Origin: JBBQER01 sp052148155
Lineage (GTDB): Bacteria > Actinomycetota > Acidimicrobiia > IMCC26256 > PALSA-610
Direction of reading: 5' to 3'
Length of the DNA: 58,309 nucleotides
Assembly (NCBI GenBank): GCA_052148155.1
Contig: JBKQIY010000116.1
Span: 1-58,309 of the forward strand
Position 1 is the first letter of the stretch. Each line of letters opens with the position of its first letter. This document shows, piece after piece, positions 8,650 to 15,806 of this stretch. The notes beneath the pieces are model-generated. The model ran no database searches. It worked only from the letters and a program-made list of their open reading frames with translations, and had not been told where the DNA came from. The position numbers were made by a program, and so were the translations under genes.

Positions 8650-9561
8650 TTAGGAGTCCGAAGCGCTGGGGCCGCCGAACCCGTTGCCGCCGAACCCGTT
8701 GCCGCCGAAACCTCCGCCGCCGAAACCTCCGAATCCGCCACGCGAGCGGCGGGGTCGGAAGGCCTCCCGCAACTTGTCGTTGTCGAAGCCGGGGACGGTG
8801 CCGTCGTTGGCGAAACGGTAGAGCGCGATCTGGAAGATTCCGGTCAGCGTCGCGCAGATGAGCTGGACCGCGATCACCCACGTGACTCCCAGCACGATGC
8901 CGATCCCGGCGATGGGCCCACCGACGGAAACCAGCAACATGCAGGGCAGGACCCCGACGAGGGTGGCGACAAGGCCGACGATGCCGATCCCGGCGTTGGC
9001 GATCATGTTCTCGCCCCACGTGCGTTTGAAGAGCTCCGCCGACCGTTTCACCGCCTGGATCGGGCCGACTTGTTCGATGACAAGGACGGGAAGCACGAGG
9101 AAGGTGACCAGCGCCCATGCCAGACCGATCAGCGATCCGACGATCCTGCCCACAATGCCCGAACGCTCTTCGATGGCCCGCAACACGAGCGACACGGTGG
9201 CGCTGAGCACCGCCCACGGCAGCAGTACGTGCGCCCGGGCGCCGGCGGCGTGTACTGCCTCACCGATCGTGACCGGCTCGCTCCGCAGACGCTTGTCGGC
9301 CGCGTAGACGAGCGCGGCGTTGAAGAAGACGACCACGTAGGTGATCGCGAGATAGCCGACCACGCCGAGAATCCATTCGAGCGTTTTCGACGAGCCCTGC
9401 GCACCGTTGTGGGCGATGAGCGCGACCGGACCGAAGAACACCAGGGCGACGACGAGGGCGCACAGCCCCGAAAGGAGGGGCAGCACCGTCAGCTGCTTGT
9501 CTTCGCGCAGCACATTCCACGATGACTTCGCCAGGTCAATCGAGTTCTGCAGCCGTCCCAC
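8650..9561 (-). CDS. DUF6159-like membrane protein with Gly/Phe-rich tail
   Basis: This 303-residue protein has about six transmembrane helices after a short amphipathic N-terminus (GRLQNSIDLAKSSWNVLR), followed by a soluble tail rich in GFGG and NGFGG units. The pattern fits the DUF6159 family of uncharacterised membrane proteins. The GTG at 9561 is preferred to an upstream GTG at 9582 because AGGAGG lies six bases before it. The gene sits between two GHMP kinases but on the opposite strand, converging on the first one with a 19-base gap. The tail is encoded by four 15-bp tandem repeats (8671-8730). Function is unknown. Confidence 0.75.
   Translation of the reverse strand: MGRLQNSIDLAKSSWNVLREDKQLTVLPLLSGLCALVVALVFFGPVALIAHNGAQGSSKTLEWILGVVGYLAITYVVVFFNAALVYAADKRLRSEPVTIGEAVHAAGARAHVLLPWAVLSATVSLVLRAIEERSGIVGRIVGSLIGLAWALVTFLVLPVLVIEQVGPIQAVKRSAELFKRTWGENMIANAGIGIVGLVATLVGVLPCMLLVSVGGPIAGIGIVLGVTWVIAVQLICATLTGIFQIALYRFANDGTVPGFDNDKLREAFRPRRSRGGFGGFGGGGFGGNGFGGNGFGGPSASDS
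8671..8730 (-). repeat. Four 15-bp tandem repeats, coding
   Basis: Two copies of gccgccgaacccgtt (8671-8685, 8686-8700) are followed by two copies of gccgccgaaacctcc (8701-8715, 8716-8730). The unit is in frame and encodes five-residue Gly/Phe/Asn blocks in the tail of the membrane protein above. Confidence 0.9.
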
Positions 9562-9712
9562 GGCGATCCTCCTGGGCCACACCTGTCGGCGGTCTTGTCG
9601 AAAGGTCAGCGTACTGCCGCCGCGGGCTCCACCTCGACGCGTGTCGCACGTTCATCGGTTCTCGCACCGGGTTCTTGCGCCCGAACGTCGAGCTTGTCCA
9701 TAGGCTCGTTCG

Positions 9713-10819
9713 ATGGCACGCGTCGGGGAACCGGCCCGGTTCGACCGGCTGAGCGCGGCGCTCGGCGGCATCGCAGACGATCTGCGGTTCGCTCGAGCGC
9801 CTGGTCGTGTGAACCTCATCGGGGACCACACCGACTATCAGGGCGGGCTGTGTCTGCCGATGGCGATCGACCGAGACGTGCTGATCGGCTTCCGGGCCGC
9901 GTCGGATGGCCGGGTTCGCGTGCACTCCCTTGATCTCGACGCCGAGATCACCGACGGACCATGGGCGCGTCCGGTCGCGGCAACCATCGCCGTGCTCGCA
10001 CGACGTGCGCCGCGCCCGTTCCCCGGTTTCGATGCGGCCGTCGCTTCCACCGTCCCCATCGGCGCCGGGCTGTCGTCCAGCGCGGCGTTCGGCGTCGCGC
10101 TCGCGATCGTCACCGCGACGGTCGCTGGCCTGAACCTCGACCCGGTCGACCTTGCACTCGCGGCGCAGGAAGTCGAACAGCTCGCGACCGGCGTGCCGTG
10201 CGGGATCATGGATCAGTTCGCGTCGGTGTTCGGACAGTTGGACCACGCGTTGCTCCTCGACTGTCGCACCCGTGCGATCACACCGGTGCAGCTGCCGCCC
10301 TCGGTCGGGGTGTTGGTGCTCCACAGCGGCGTCGAGCGTCAGCTCGCCACGAGCGCGTACGCGGCTCGGCGTCATGCCTGCGAACACGCGGCCGCACGTC
10401 TTGGCGTCGCGACGCTACGCGACGCGACGCTCGACCAGGTAGCCGACGATCCGTTCGCGCGCCACGTCGTGACCGAGAACGTCCGAGTCGAAGCCTTCGC
10501 CAGCGCGCTCGCCGCCGGTGATGTCGCGACAGCCGGTGCGTTGATGCTCGCGAGTCATCAATCGCTACGCAACGACTTCGAAGTATCCACGTCGGAGCTT
10601 GACCTCCTCGTCGAGCTCAGCGTCGATGCCGGCGCGTACGGAGCCCGGTTGACCGGCGCGGGGTTCGGCGGATGCGTCATCGCACTCGTCGCCCGTCTCG
10701 AACTCGAAGCCGTCGCGGCCGCGGTCAGCGACCAGTACCGTGCCAAGACCGGCCGCGAGCCGAACGCGTTCGTGGTGTCCGCGGTCGACGGTGCCGGCCT
10801 TGTGGGCGGAACCGAGTGA
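9713..10819 (+). CDS. galK: Galactokinase
   Basis: This 368-residue GHMP kinase phosphorylates galactose at C1 with ATP, feeding galactose-1-phosphate to GalT. It has APGRVNLIGDHTDYQGG (residues 29-45) with the sugar-binding His39 and Asp41 and Asp38 in place of Glu, the ATP loop PIGAGLSSSAAF (115-126), GVPCGIMDQFASVFGQ with catalytic Asp167, and the C-terminal LTGAGFGGCVIAL motif. The ATG start has TAGGCT at 9701-9706 exactly six bases upstream, so it is probably transcribed separately as a leaderless mRNA. It is paralogous to the GHMP kinase at 7569 and keeps the canonical sugar-binding signature. A HIT gene follows after 31 bases. Confidence 0.9.
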   Translation: MARVGEPARFDRLSAALGGIADDLRFARAPGRVNLIGDHTDYQGGLCLPMAIDRDVLIGFRAASDGRVRVHSLDLDAEITDGPWARPVAATIAVLARRAPRPFPGFDAAVASTVPIGAGLSSSAAFGVALAIVTATVAGLNLDPVDLALAAQEVEQLATGVPCGIMDQFASVFGQLDHALLLDCRTRAITPVQLPPSVGVLVLHSGVERQLATSAYAARRHACEHAAARLGVATLRDATLDQVADDPFARHVVTENVRVEAFASALAAGDVATAGALMLASHQSLRNDFEVSTSELDLLVELSVDAGAYGARLTGAGFGGCVIALVARLELEAVAAAVSDQYRAKTGREPNAFVVSAVDGAGLVGGTE

Positions 10820-10850
10820 AATACACCACGACAGCGCACGGAGGGTTCAC

Positions 10851-11279
10851 ATGCCGACGATCTTTAGCCGCATCATTTCGGGCGAGTTTCCCGGTCGGTT
10901 TGTGTGGCGAGACGAACGCGCGGTCGCGTTCTTGTCGATCGAGCCGATGCGACCGGGCCATGTGCTCGTCGTTCCGCGCGAAGAGGTCGATCATTGGATC
11001 GATCTCGATCCGGCGTTGGCCGCTCATCTGTTCGTCGTCGCGCAGCAGATCGGCCGGGCTCAACGTCTGGAATGGAATCCGGCGCGGGTCGGTGTGCTGA
11101 TCGTTGGTGAAGAGGTCCCGCACGTGCATATCCATGTCGTGCCGATCAACCGGCCTGACGAGTTGTCGTTCGCCAACGTCGATCGTTCTCCGTCGGCTGA
11201 GGCGCTCGACGACGCTGCCGAACGCCTACGCGTGCGCTTGCGTGAGCTCGGCCGTAACGAAGTCGACGCCGCGCCGTAA
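10851..11279 (+). CDS. HIT family hydrolase
   Basis: This 142-residue histidine-triad protein acts on nucleoside phosphoramidates or dinucleotides in the cytoplasm; the natural substrate is not known. It starts with the family-typical PTIFSRIISGEFP, has PGHVLVVPREEV in the middle and the HVHIHVVP triad at residues 91-98, with His95 the expected nucleophile. The ATG at 10851 is chosen because GGAGGG lies just upstream. The frame is open further upstream, but that part overlaps galK. It may share a transcript with galK (31-base gap). Confidence 0.9.
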   Translation: MPTIFSRIISGEFPGRFVWRDERAVAFLSIEPMRPGHVLVVPREEVDHWIDLDPALAAHLFVVAQQIGRAQRLEWNPARVGVLIVGEEVPHVHIHVVPINRPDELSFANVDRSPSAEALDDAAERLRVRLRELGRNEVDAAP

Positions 11280-11298
11280 CCCTCGAACGACTCGCGGT

Positions 11299-11823
11299 TC
11301 AGCAGTCAGCCGGGACCACGAGCGGACTGTCGGTTGCGGCACGTTCGTCGTACATGTCGCCGACGGCCCGCGCGAAGTCGGGATGAACGCGGGTGAGGAT
11401 CACCACTTCTTGGCGGTGGCTCGGTCTCGCCCCAACCCAAAGCTGATCGCCGGTGTACACGATCGCGATGTAGGCGCAGACCCCGACGAGCAGTGCGGCG
11501 ATGCCGATCATGCCGGCACCGAACAGCGCTGCGGCCAGTCCGGCCGCGGCGAACACCAGCGCGATCCACGCGGCCCGCACGAACCATCGGATCCACTGCA
11601 GGCGGCTCGGCGCGATGGGGAGCGTCACCTCGATTCGCCGCCCGACCGACATGCGTCCGAGGTAGTAGGGCACGATCGCGAGAACGGCGAGCGCCGAAAC
11701 CCATCGGGGAACGGCCCACAAGGTGTCTTTCACCAGACCGACGCACGGTTCGCCAGTCTTCGCGCAGATCGCGGGAAGGTCGCCCCGTTCGAGATCGTCG
11801 ACGCGTGCCGCCACCACCGCCAT
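11299..11823 (-). CDS. Small membrane protein with Cys-containing N-terminus, unknown
   Basis: This 174-residue protein is not recognised by name. The N-terminus has a short motif ICAKTGEPC that could form half of a zinc ribbon. It is followed by a hydrophobic segment near residues 40-56 and two adjacent helices at about 84-124, then a soluble C-terminus (QEVVILTRVHPDFARAVGDMY). The His-Pro-Asp-Phe C-terminus occurs in other actinobacterial membrane proteins of unknown role. The ATG start has TAGGCT at 11830-11835 exactly six bases upstream. It converges on the HIT gene with a 19-base gap. Confidence 0.7.
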   Translation of the reverse strand: MAVVAARVDDLERGDLPAICAKTGEPCVGLVKDTLWAVPRWVSALAVLAIVPYYLGRMSVGRRIEVTLPIAPSRLQWIRWFVRAAWIALVFAAAGLAAALFGAGMIGIAALLVGVCAYIAIVYTGDQLWVGARPSHRQEVVILTRVHPDFARAVGDMYDERAATDSPLVVPADC

Positions 11824-11913
11824 GTACCGAGCCTACGACCACTCCGCCGATATGCACATCTGCGATATCGGCCGACGGGCTGCGAGTCGCCCCTGCTCTC
11901 CGAACGACGGCCG

Positions 11914-12642
11914 TCAGCTCTCAGCCAGCTCCCAGCCCCGGCCTACGTAGTCGCAGCGTCCGGGCCCGGCGGCTTTGGCGCGGTACATGGCCTGATCGGC
12001 GCGGTGTAAGAGTTGCTCTGCCGACTCGGCTCGGAGACCGGTCGCGATGCCGATGCTCGCACTGAGCGGAAACCGCGTCAGGGTCGCACCGACGTGTTCG
12101 ATCCCGACGATGATGTGGCGTGCGACGGCAAGCGCGGCGGCTTGTTCGGCACCGGACATGATTGCGAGGAACTCATCTCCGCCCAGTCGCCCGACGGACA
12201 CCCCGGCCGGCATATCGGCGGAGATCCGGCTCGCGACATCGCGTAACACCCCGTCGCCCGACTCGTGACCGAGCGCGTCGTTCACCTCTTTGAATCCGTC
12301 GAGGTCGATGAACAACACGGTGGTGTCGTCGAGCGCTCCTCGCTGCGACAGCTGCTGCATGAGCGCCGCCCGGTTGGGCAGACCGGTGAGCGCGTCGACG
12401 CTGGCCCGGTATTCGAGCTGCGCTTCGAGCGCCCGCTGCTCGGTGACGTCGCGGAGGTTCAAGACCAGCGAACCATCGAGGCGACGCGTCAGCCGTGCGT
12501 AGGCGCGCCGCTGCTCGTGAAATTCGTTCGTGAGATGCCACTCGCAGGCGACGTAGTCGGAAAGGCTGACGTGTCGTACGCGCGCGCGATGTCTTGTGCG
12601 GCGTCGTCGCCGAGCACGTCGCGAATGTGCAGACCGACACAC
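11914..12642 (-). pseudogene. GGDEF diguanylate cyclase, C-terminal fragment after frameshift
   Basis: This frame encodes the end of a PAS domain and its PAC region (ACEWHLTNEFHEQ to LRDVTEQRALEAQ) and then a complete GGDEF domain: ASVDALTGLPNRAAL, LFIDLDGFKEVNDALGH, the intact GGDEF active site in GRLGGDEFLAIM, and SIGIA near the end. The domain would make cyclic di-GMP from two GTP. The first ~25 residues up to 12642 are not homologous and reflect the wrong frame. The upstream sensory half lies in another frame at 12489-13325, and the two meet at a (CG)5 run at 12579-12588. It could be a decayed gene, a phase-variable gene or a sequencing error. Confidence 0.75.
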
Positions 12643-13325
12643 GACGACGGTGAGAGTCCAACGAGTGGCTCGATCCCGGGGCTGATGTAATCGATCCGGA
12701 AATCAGGGCTGACGAGCGCGATTACGTCGGCTGCGTGCTGGACAAGGTCACGGAAGTACGACCGGTCGCGCGCGAGCTGTGCGGTCGCTTGTTCGGCCGC
12801 GGCGGCGGACGACCCGAGCGTGCGGGCAATGAGGGCGAGGCACAAGAACGTGGTCCCCGCGACCGCGTGCGCGACGGCCGGTCGCAGGATCGTCGGCGCG
12901 AGTCCGAACGCGATCGTCATTTCGCCGCCGAAGACCGCGACGGCGCTCCAACACAAACAGGGCTTCCAGGCGCGCGACCCGTGCGCGCGCATCGCGTCCG
13001 CGATCCCGACTCCGAACCCGATCACGAGGATGGATCCCCAACCGGTCGCGTAGATGACCCACGCGGTGCTGAGAGCAGCCGTCGCGGCTCGCATCTGCAA
13101 CCCGAGCGTCGGAGACATCCGTCCTTCGAAACTCTGCGCACAGGCGTTGGTTGCGCTGCACGCGGCCAACAAGGCCACGAGGAGCCACAGCGGCGTGTCC
13201 GCGATGAGATGGGCGCGCTGGAGCCAGGGTACGGCCAGCATCGCGGCCGGTCCGGCCGTGAAAATGAGCAGCGACGCGCCGACCACACCCATGGTTCGTT
13301 TTGGAGTCTGGACGGCGCCAGTCAC
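12489..13325 (-). pseudogene. Membrane sensor and PAS half of the frameshifted GGDEF protein
   Basis: This is the N-terminal part of the same protein. Residues 1-170 hold about six hydrophobic segments (a MASE-like membrane sensor). A linker leads into a PAS domain (YFRDLVQHAADVIALVSPDF, IDYISPGIEPLVGLSPSSCVG) that breaks off after DDAAQDIARA. After that point the reading frame gives 25 non-homologous residues to the stop at 12489, while the sensible continuation is two bases out of phase. Removing one CG from the run at 12579-12588 would join DIAR to VRHVSLSDYVACEW in one frame. The GTG at 13325 is the likely start. Confidence 0.75.
12579..12588. repeat. (CG)5 dinucleotide run at the frameshift
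   Basis: Five CG units lie inside the PAS-coding region exactly where the sensor and GGDEF frames stop matching. Four units would restore a single frame. Confidence 0.8.
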
Positions 13326-13441
13326 CGTTTTGATATCGGGTCACGACCAGCCTGACCTGACCCGTCCCCCGCACCACACGGCGGACGAACGGTCTGGTCA
13401 GCCGTGTCCGCCGTTCCGGCTCAACCTACCGGCGGTGTGGT

Positions 13442-14161
13442 TCACCGACCGAGCGTCGTGGCGAGTCTCGCAGCCGCGTCGGGGGTGCGGACACCCCACC
13501 AGAACAGGTCTCGGCCGTCGACGAACACGACCGGGACTCCCGAGACTTCGCGTGTCACCTCGGGGAGGTGCTCGGGACCGAACGCGTAGGGTTCGGTGGG
13601 AAGCATGATCAGGTTCGGTGCCCGCGCCGCGACCTCGCCGAGGGTGACCTGTGGGTACCGGTCGAGCGAGTCGGCGAACACGTTGTTGACGCCGAGCACG
13701 TCGAGGAGCGACGAGGCGTAGGTATCGCTCGCCAGCGACATCCACGGACGTCGCCACACTGCGATAAACGCGTCGTACCAGCGTGGCGACAGTACCGACG
13801 CGGTCCACGCGTCCCACTCGTCGGTTTCGAAGCGGCCAGGGACCGCCACGTCGAGCCGTTCGGCCAGTGCGCGTATCTCGCCGGCGACGTCGTGGACCGA
13901 CCTCGGCGACATGGAGTGCACCGAAAGTCCCGCGTCGATGAATGCGGTTGCGTCCTCCCAGCGATTCTCTTCGTCGTTCACGACCACGAGGTCGGGGGCC
14001 AGGGCGCAGATCGCGGCGACGTCGGGGTTCTTGGTCCCACCGACCGTCGGGACGCCCGCCAGCTCACAGAACCGTGTACAGGCGACCGGGACAACACCGA
14101 GCGCGACCAGGGTTTCGCTGGCGGACGGAACGAGGGAGACGACACGCGGCGCGTCGGTCAC
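13442..14161 (-). CDS. Helical-backbone metal/cobalamin receptor-like protein
   Basis: This 239-residue protein has the TroA/BtuF-like fold of substrate-binding proteins: VVSLVPSASETLVALGV at the start, CELAGVPTVGGTKNPDVAAI, LAPDLVVVNDEENR, a long central helix, then WMSLASDTYASSLLDVLGVNNVF and LGEVAARAPNLIMLPTEP. Family members bind vitamin B12, haem or siderophores outside the cell, but here the protein begins at the first beta-strand and has no signal peptide or lipobox, so a cytoplasmic role is likely. The GTG start overlaps the stop of the PH-SHOCT gene by four bases (GTGA), so the two are translationally coupled. No permease or ATPase gene is adjacent. Confidence 0.8.
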   Translation of the reverse strand: MTDAPRVVSLVPSASETLVALGVVPVACTRFCELAGVPTVGGTKNPDVAAICALAPDLVVVNDEENRWEDATAFIDAGLSVHSMSPRSVHDVAGEIRALAERLDVAVPGRFETDEWDAWTASVLSPRWYDAFIAVWRRPWMSLASDTYASSLLDVLGVNNVFADSLDRYPQVTLGEVAARAPNLIMLPTEPYAFGPEHLPEVTREVSGVPVVFVDGRDLFWWGVRTPDAAARLATTLGR

Positions 14162-14793
14162 ATGCGTTCGAGCAGCTGCGCCTTTTTCGCGTCGAATTCG
14201 GCGGCCGTGATGACACCACGATCTCGCAGGTCGGCGAGCTGCTGGATCTGTTCGGGGACGCTCGCCGCGGCCGGTGCGGCGGCGGCCGACCCGGCGCCGC
14301 CGGCAGCCCACGCGGCGCGTGTCTTGGCATGGTGCTCCATCTGGCGGTACAGCTCTTGCTGCACCGCGTCCGGATGCCACACGTCCTCGAATCTGGACTG
14401 ACCGTCCCGCCCGGCTGACTCGATCTCGAGGTCACCTGCCCCGATCACCCGCTCCCACAACGACTGGTTGAAGTTGATGTTGGCGATGCGATCCATCGGG
14501 ATCTCGACGCCGTGTTTGGCGAGAACGCCCGTGCGAAACACGACGCGGCTGTCGGTCACGACGAAATGTGTGAACGTCCAGTTCAGGTACTGGATTCCGA
14601 GCCAGCCCGCCCAGATGAGCGCGACGATCGCCCAGAACCACCACAAGTAGGTGTTGGCGAAATCAAAGGCGGCGACGAGCAGCACGAGCAAGGGGATGCC
14701 AGTCAGGATGTGTCTCGAGAAGTACCACCAGTGGGGGCGGAGATCGAGCGCGACCGTCTCGCCCTCATTGAGGAGCCGCTGCGGGTAGGGCAT
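14158..14793 (-). CDS. PH-domain membrane protein with C-terminal SHOCT domain
   Basis: This 211-residue protein starts with a short cytoplasmic stretch, has two transmembrane helices (about residues 28-45 and 48-67), then a bacterial PH (DUF304-type) domain (THFVVTDSRVVFRTGVLAKHGVEIPMDRIANINF). An Ala-rich linker leads to a SHOCT domain (IQQLADLRDRGVITAAEFDAKKAQLLERM region, residues 183-211). SHOCT modules are short oligomerisation or binding tails of unknown role. The ATG start has TAGCAT at 14800-14805 exactly six bases upstream. It is coupled to the metal-receptor-like gene downstream. Confidence 0.85.
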   Translation of the reverse strand: MPYPQRLLNEGETVALDLRPHWWYFSRHILTGIPLLVLLVAAFDFANTYLWWFWAIVALIWAGWLGIQYLNWTFTHFVVTDSRVVFRTGVLAKHGVEIPMDRIANINFNQSLWERVIGAGDLEIESAGRDGQSRFEDVWHPDAVQQELYRQMEHHAKTRAAWAAGGAGSAAAAPAAASVPEQIQQLADLRDRGVITAAEFDAKKAQLLERM

Positions 14794-14834
14794 AACGCGA
14801 TGCTAAGTCAGGCACGGCGCATTGCGCGCGTCCG

Positions 14835-15359
14835 TCAAGGGCGGATGTCGCCTTCCAGGAGCGGAGGTTCGTCGCATTCGTCGAACTCATCGGGATCGAG
14901 GTCTTTGGCGACAAGGAAGCCTCGCGCCCGTTCGGCCAGCGGAAAACGGTTGACCAGCTCGTCGTGCTGGGGGCCGTGGTGTTCGATGAGCAGGTGGGCG
15001 AGCTCGTGCACGAGGACATAGTCGAGCACCCACGGAGGAAACGCCGCGAGCCGGGACGACACCCGGATCGTCGAGTCTTCCGGTGTGCATGATCCCCAAC
15101 GCTGGCGTTGGTGATCCGACCATTGCACTTTCTTCGGGCGGGGCAAGCCGTACTCGCGTGCGAGACGACGGGTGCGTGCGACGACATCGATCTGGGCAGG
15201 ATCGATCCGACGCCGCATGCGTTCGGCCAACTCCTCGGCCGCTTCTTGCGCGTCGGCGAGCGACATCCAGCGCGGGAACGAGACGCGCAACCGATCCCCG
15301 ACCAGCGCCGCTTCGACGTGCTTGCGGCGCCGAGTTCCTCGAACCAGCTCGATCTCCAT
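14835..15359 (-). CDS. YgjP-like zinc metallopeptidase (DUF45/WLM type)
   Basis: This 174-residue protein carries the zinc-peptidase motif HELAH at residues 118-122 with a third ligand His132 in HHGPQH. The preceding WGSCTP (88-93) and the VLDYVLVHELAHL context are typical of the YgjP-like family. Substrates are unknown; some family members occur next to restriction enzymes, which is not the case here. The ATG at 15359 begins the family's first strand (IELVRGTRRRKHVEA). An AT-rich stretch (TATAGA-type) lies seven bases upstream. The 447-base gap beyond it holds the candidate promoter and RNA described separately. Confidence 0.85.
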   Translation of the reverse strand: MEIELVRGTRRRKHVEAALVGDRLRVSFPRWMSLADAQEAAEELAERMRRRIDPAQIDVVARTRRLAREYGLPRPKKVQWSDHQRQRWGSCTPEDSTIRVSSRLAAFPPWVLDYVLVHELAHLLIEHHGPQHDELVNRFPLAERARGFLVAKDLDPDEFDECDEPPLLEGDIRP

Positions 15360-15533
15360 AACTCCATCTATATCGTCTCAGGGCGACAGTTCTGTCGCGC
15401 TTCTTCGCGCTTGGGACGGAACCGATCACATCGTCTGGCGGCGTCGCGTAACGGTATCGGTGTCGCGCTCGTACAAGCACATGTGTTGTTTCCAGAACGT
15501 GAAATTGTCCTCGAAAAACGAGCGAAATTCCGC

Positions 15534-15562
15534 TTGACCCTCGCGGGTCGCGGTCGTACTGT
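15534..15562 (+). promoter_or_regulatory. Strong sigma70-type promoter
   Basis: TTGACC (15534-15539) and TACTGT (15557-15562) are separated by 17 bases, and the 40 bases upstream are unusually A/T-rich for this genome. Transcription should begin at about A15568. This is the most consensus-like -35/-10 pair noticed in the window. Confidence 0.6.
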
Positions 15563-15567
15563 CGCCG

Positions 15568-15790
15568 ATGCCGGTTCGCCGCTGCGCCGACTCCGGATCT
15601 GCCACCCGGCGGACTCGGAACGGGCGCACGAGCGGCCGACCGCACGGAACCTTTCGGGGTTGTGTGCGACCAGCTGCCGAAGGTTGGCGTGGGCACCCGC
15701 GAGGGCCTGTCCGCGTGAAGCGACGACGGCCGAGGGATGGGCCCCGAGGAGATCGGAGCTGCGCTGCAGCGAAGACTACTCGGGGTCTTC
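15568..15790 (+). ncRNA. Candidate structured RNA or long leader upstream of the helicase
   Basis: About 220 bases follow the strong promoter before the helicase start. A 79-codon frame runs from 15568 to a stop at 15807 that overlaps the helicase ATG, but it is extremely Arg-rich and has far lower third-position GC than real genes here, so it is probably not a normal protein. Long-range pairing is visible: CGCTGC (15580-15585) with GCAGCG (15766-15771) and TCCGGATCT (15592-15600) with AGATCGGA (15750-15757, one bulge). A 3' hairpin GAAGAC/GTCTTC spans 15771-15790. It does not match tmRNA, RNase P or SRP RNA. The alternatives are a 6S-like RNA, a regulatory leader, or a leader peptide. Confidence 0.3.
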
Positions 15791-15806
15791 CCGCGTGTAG
15801 GAGCTG

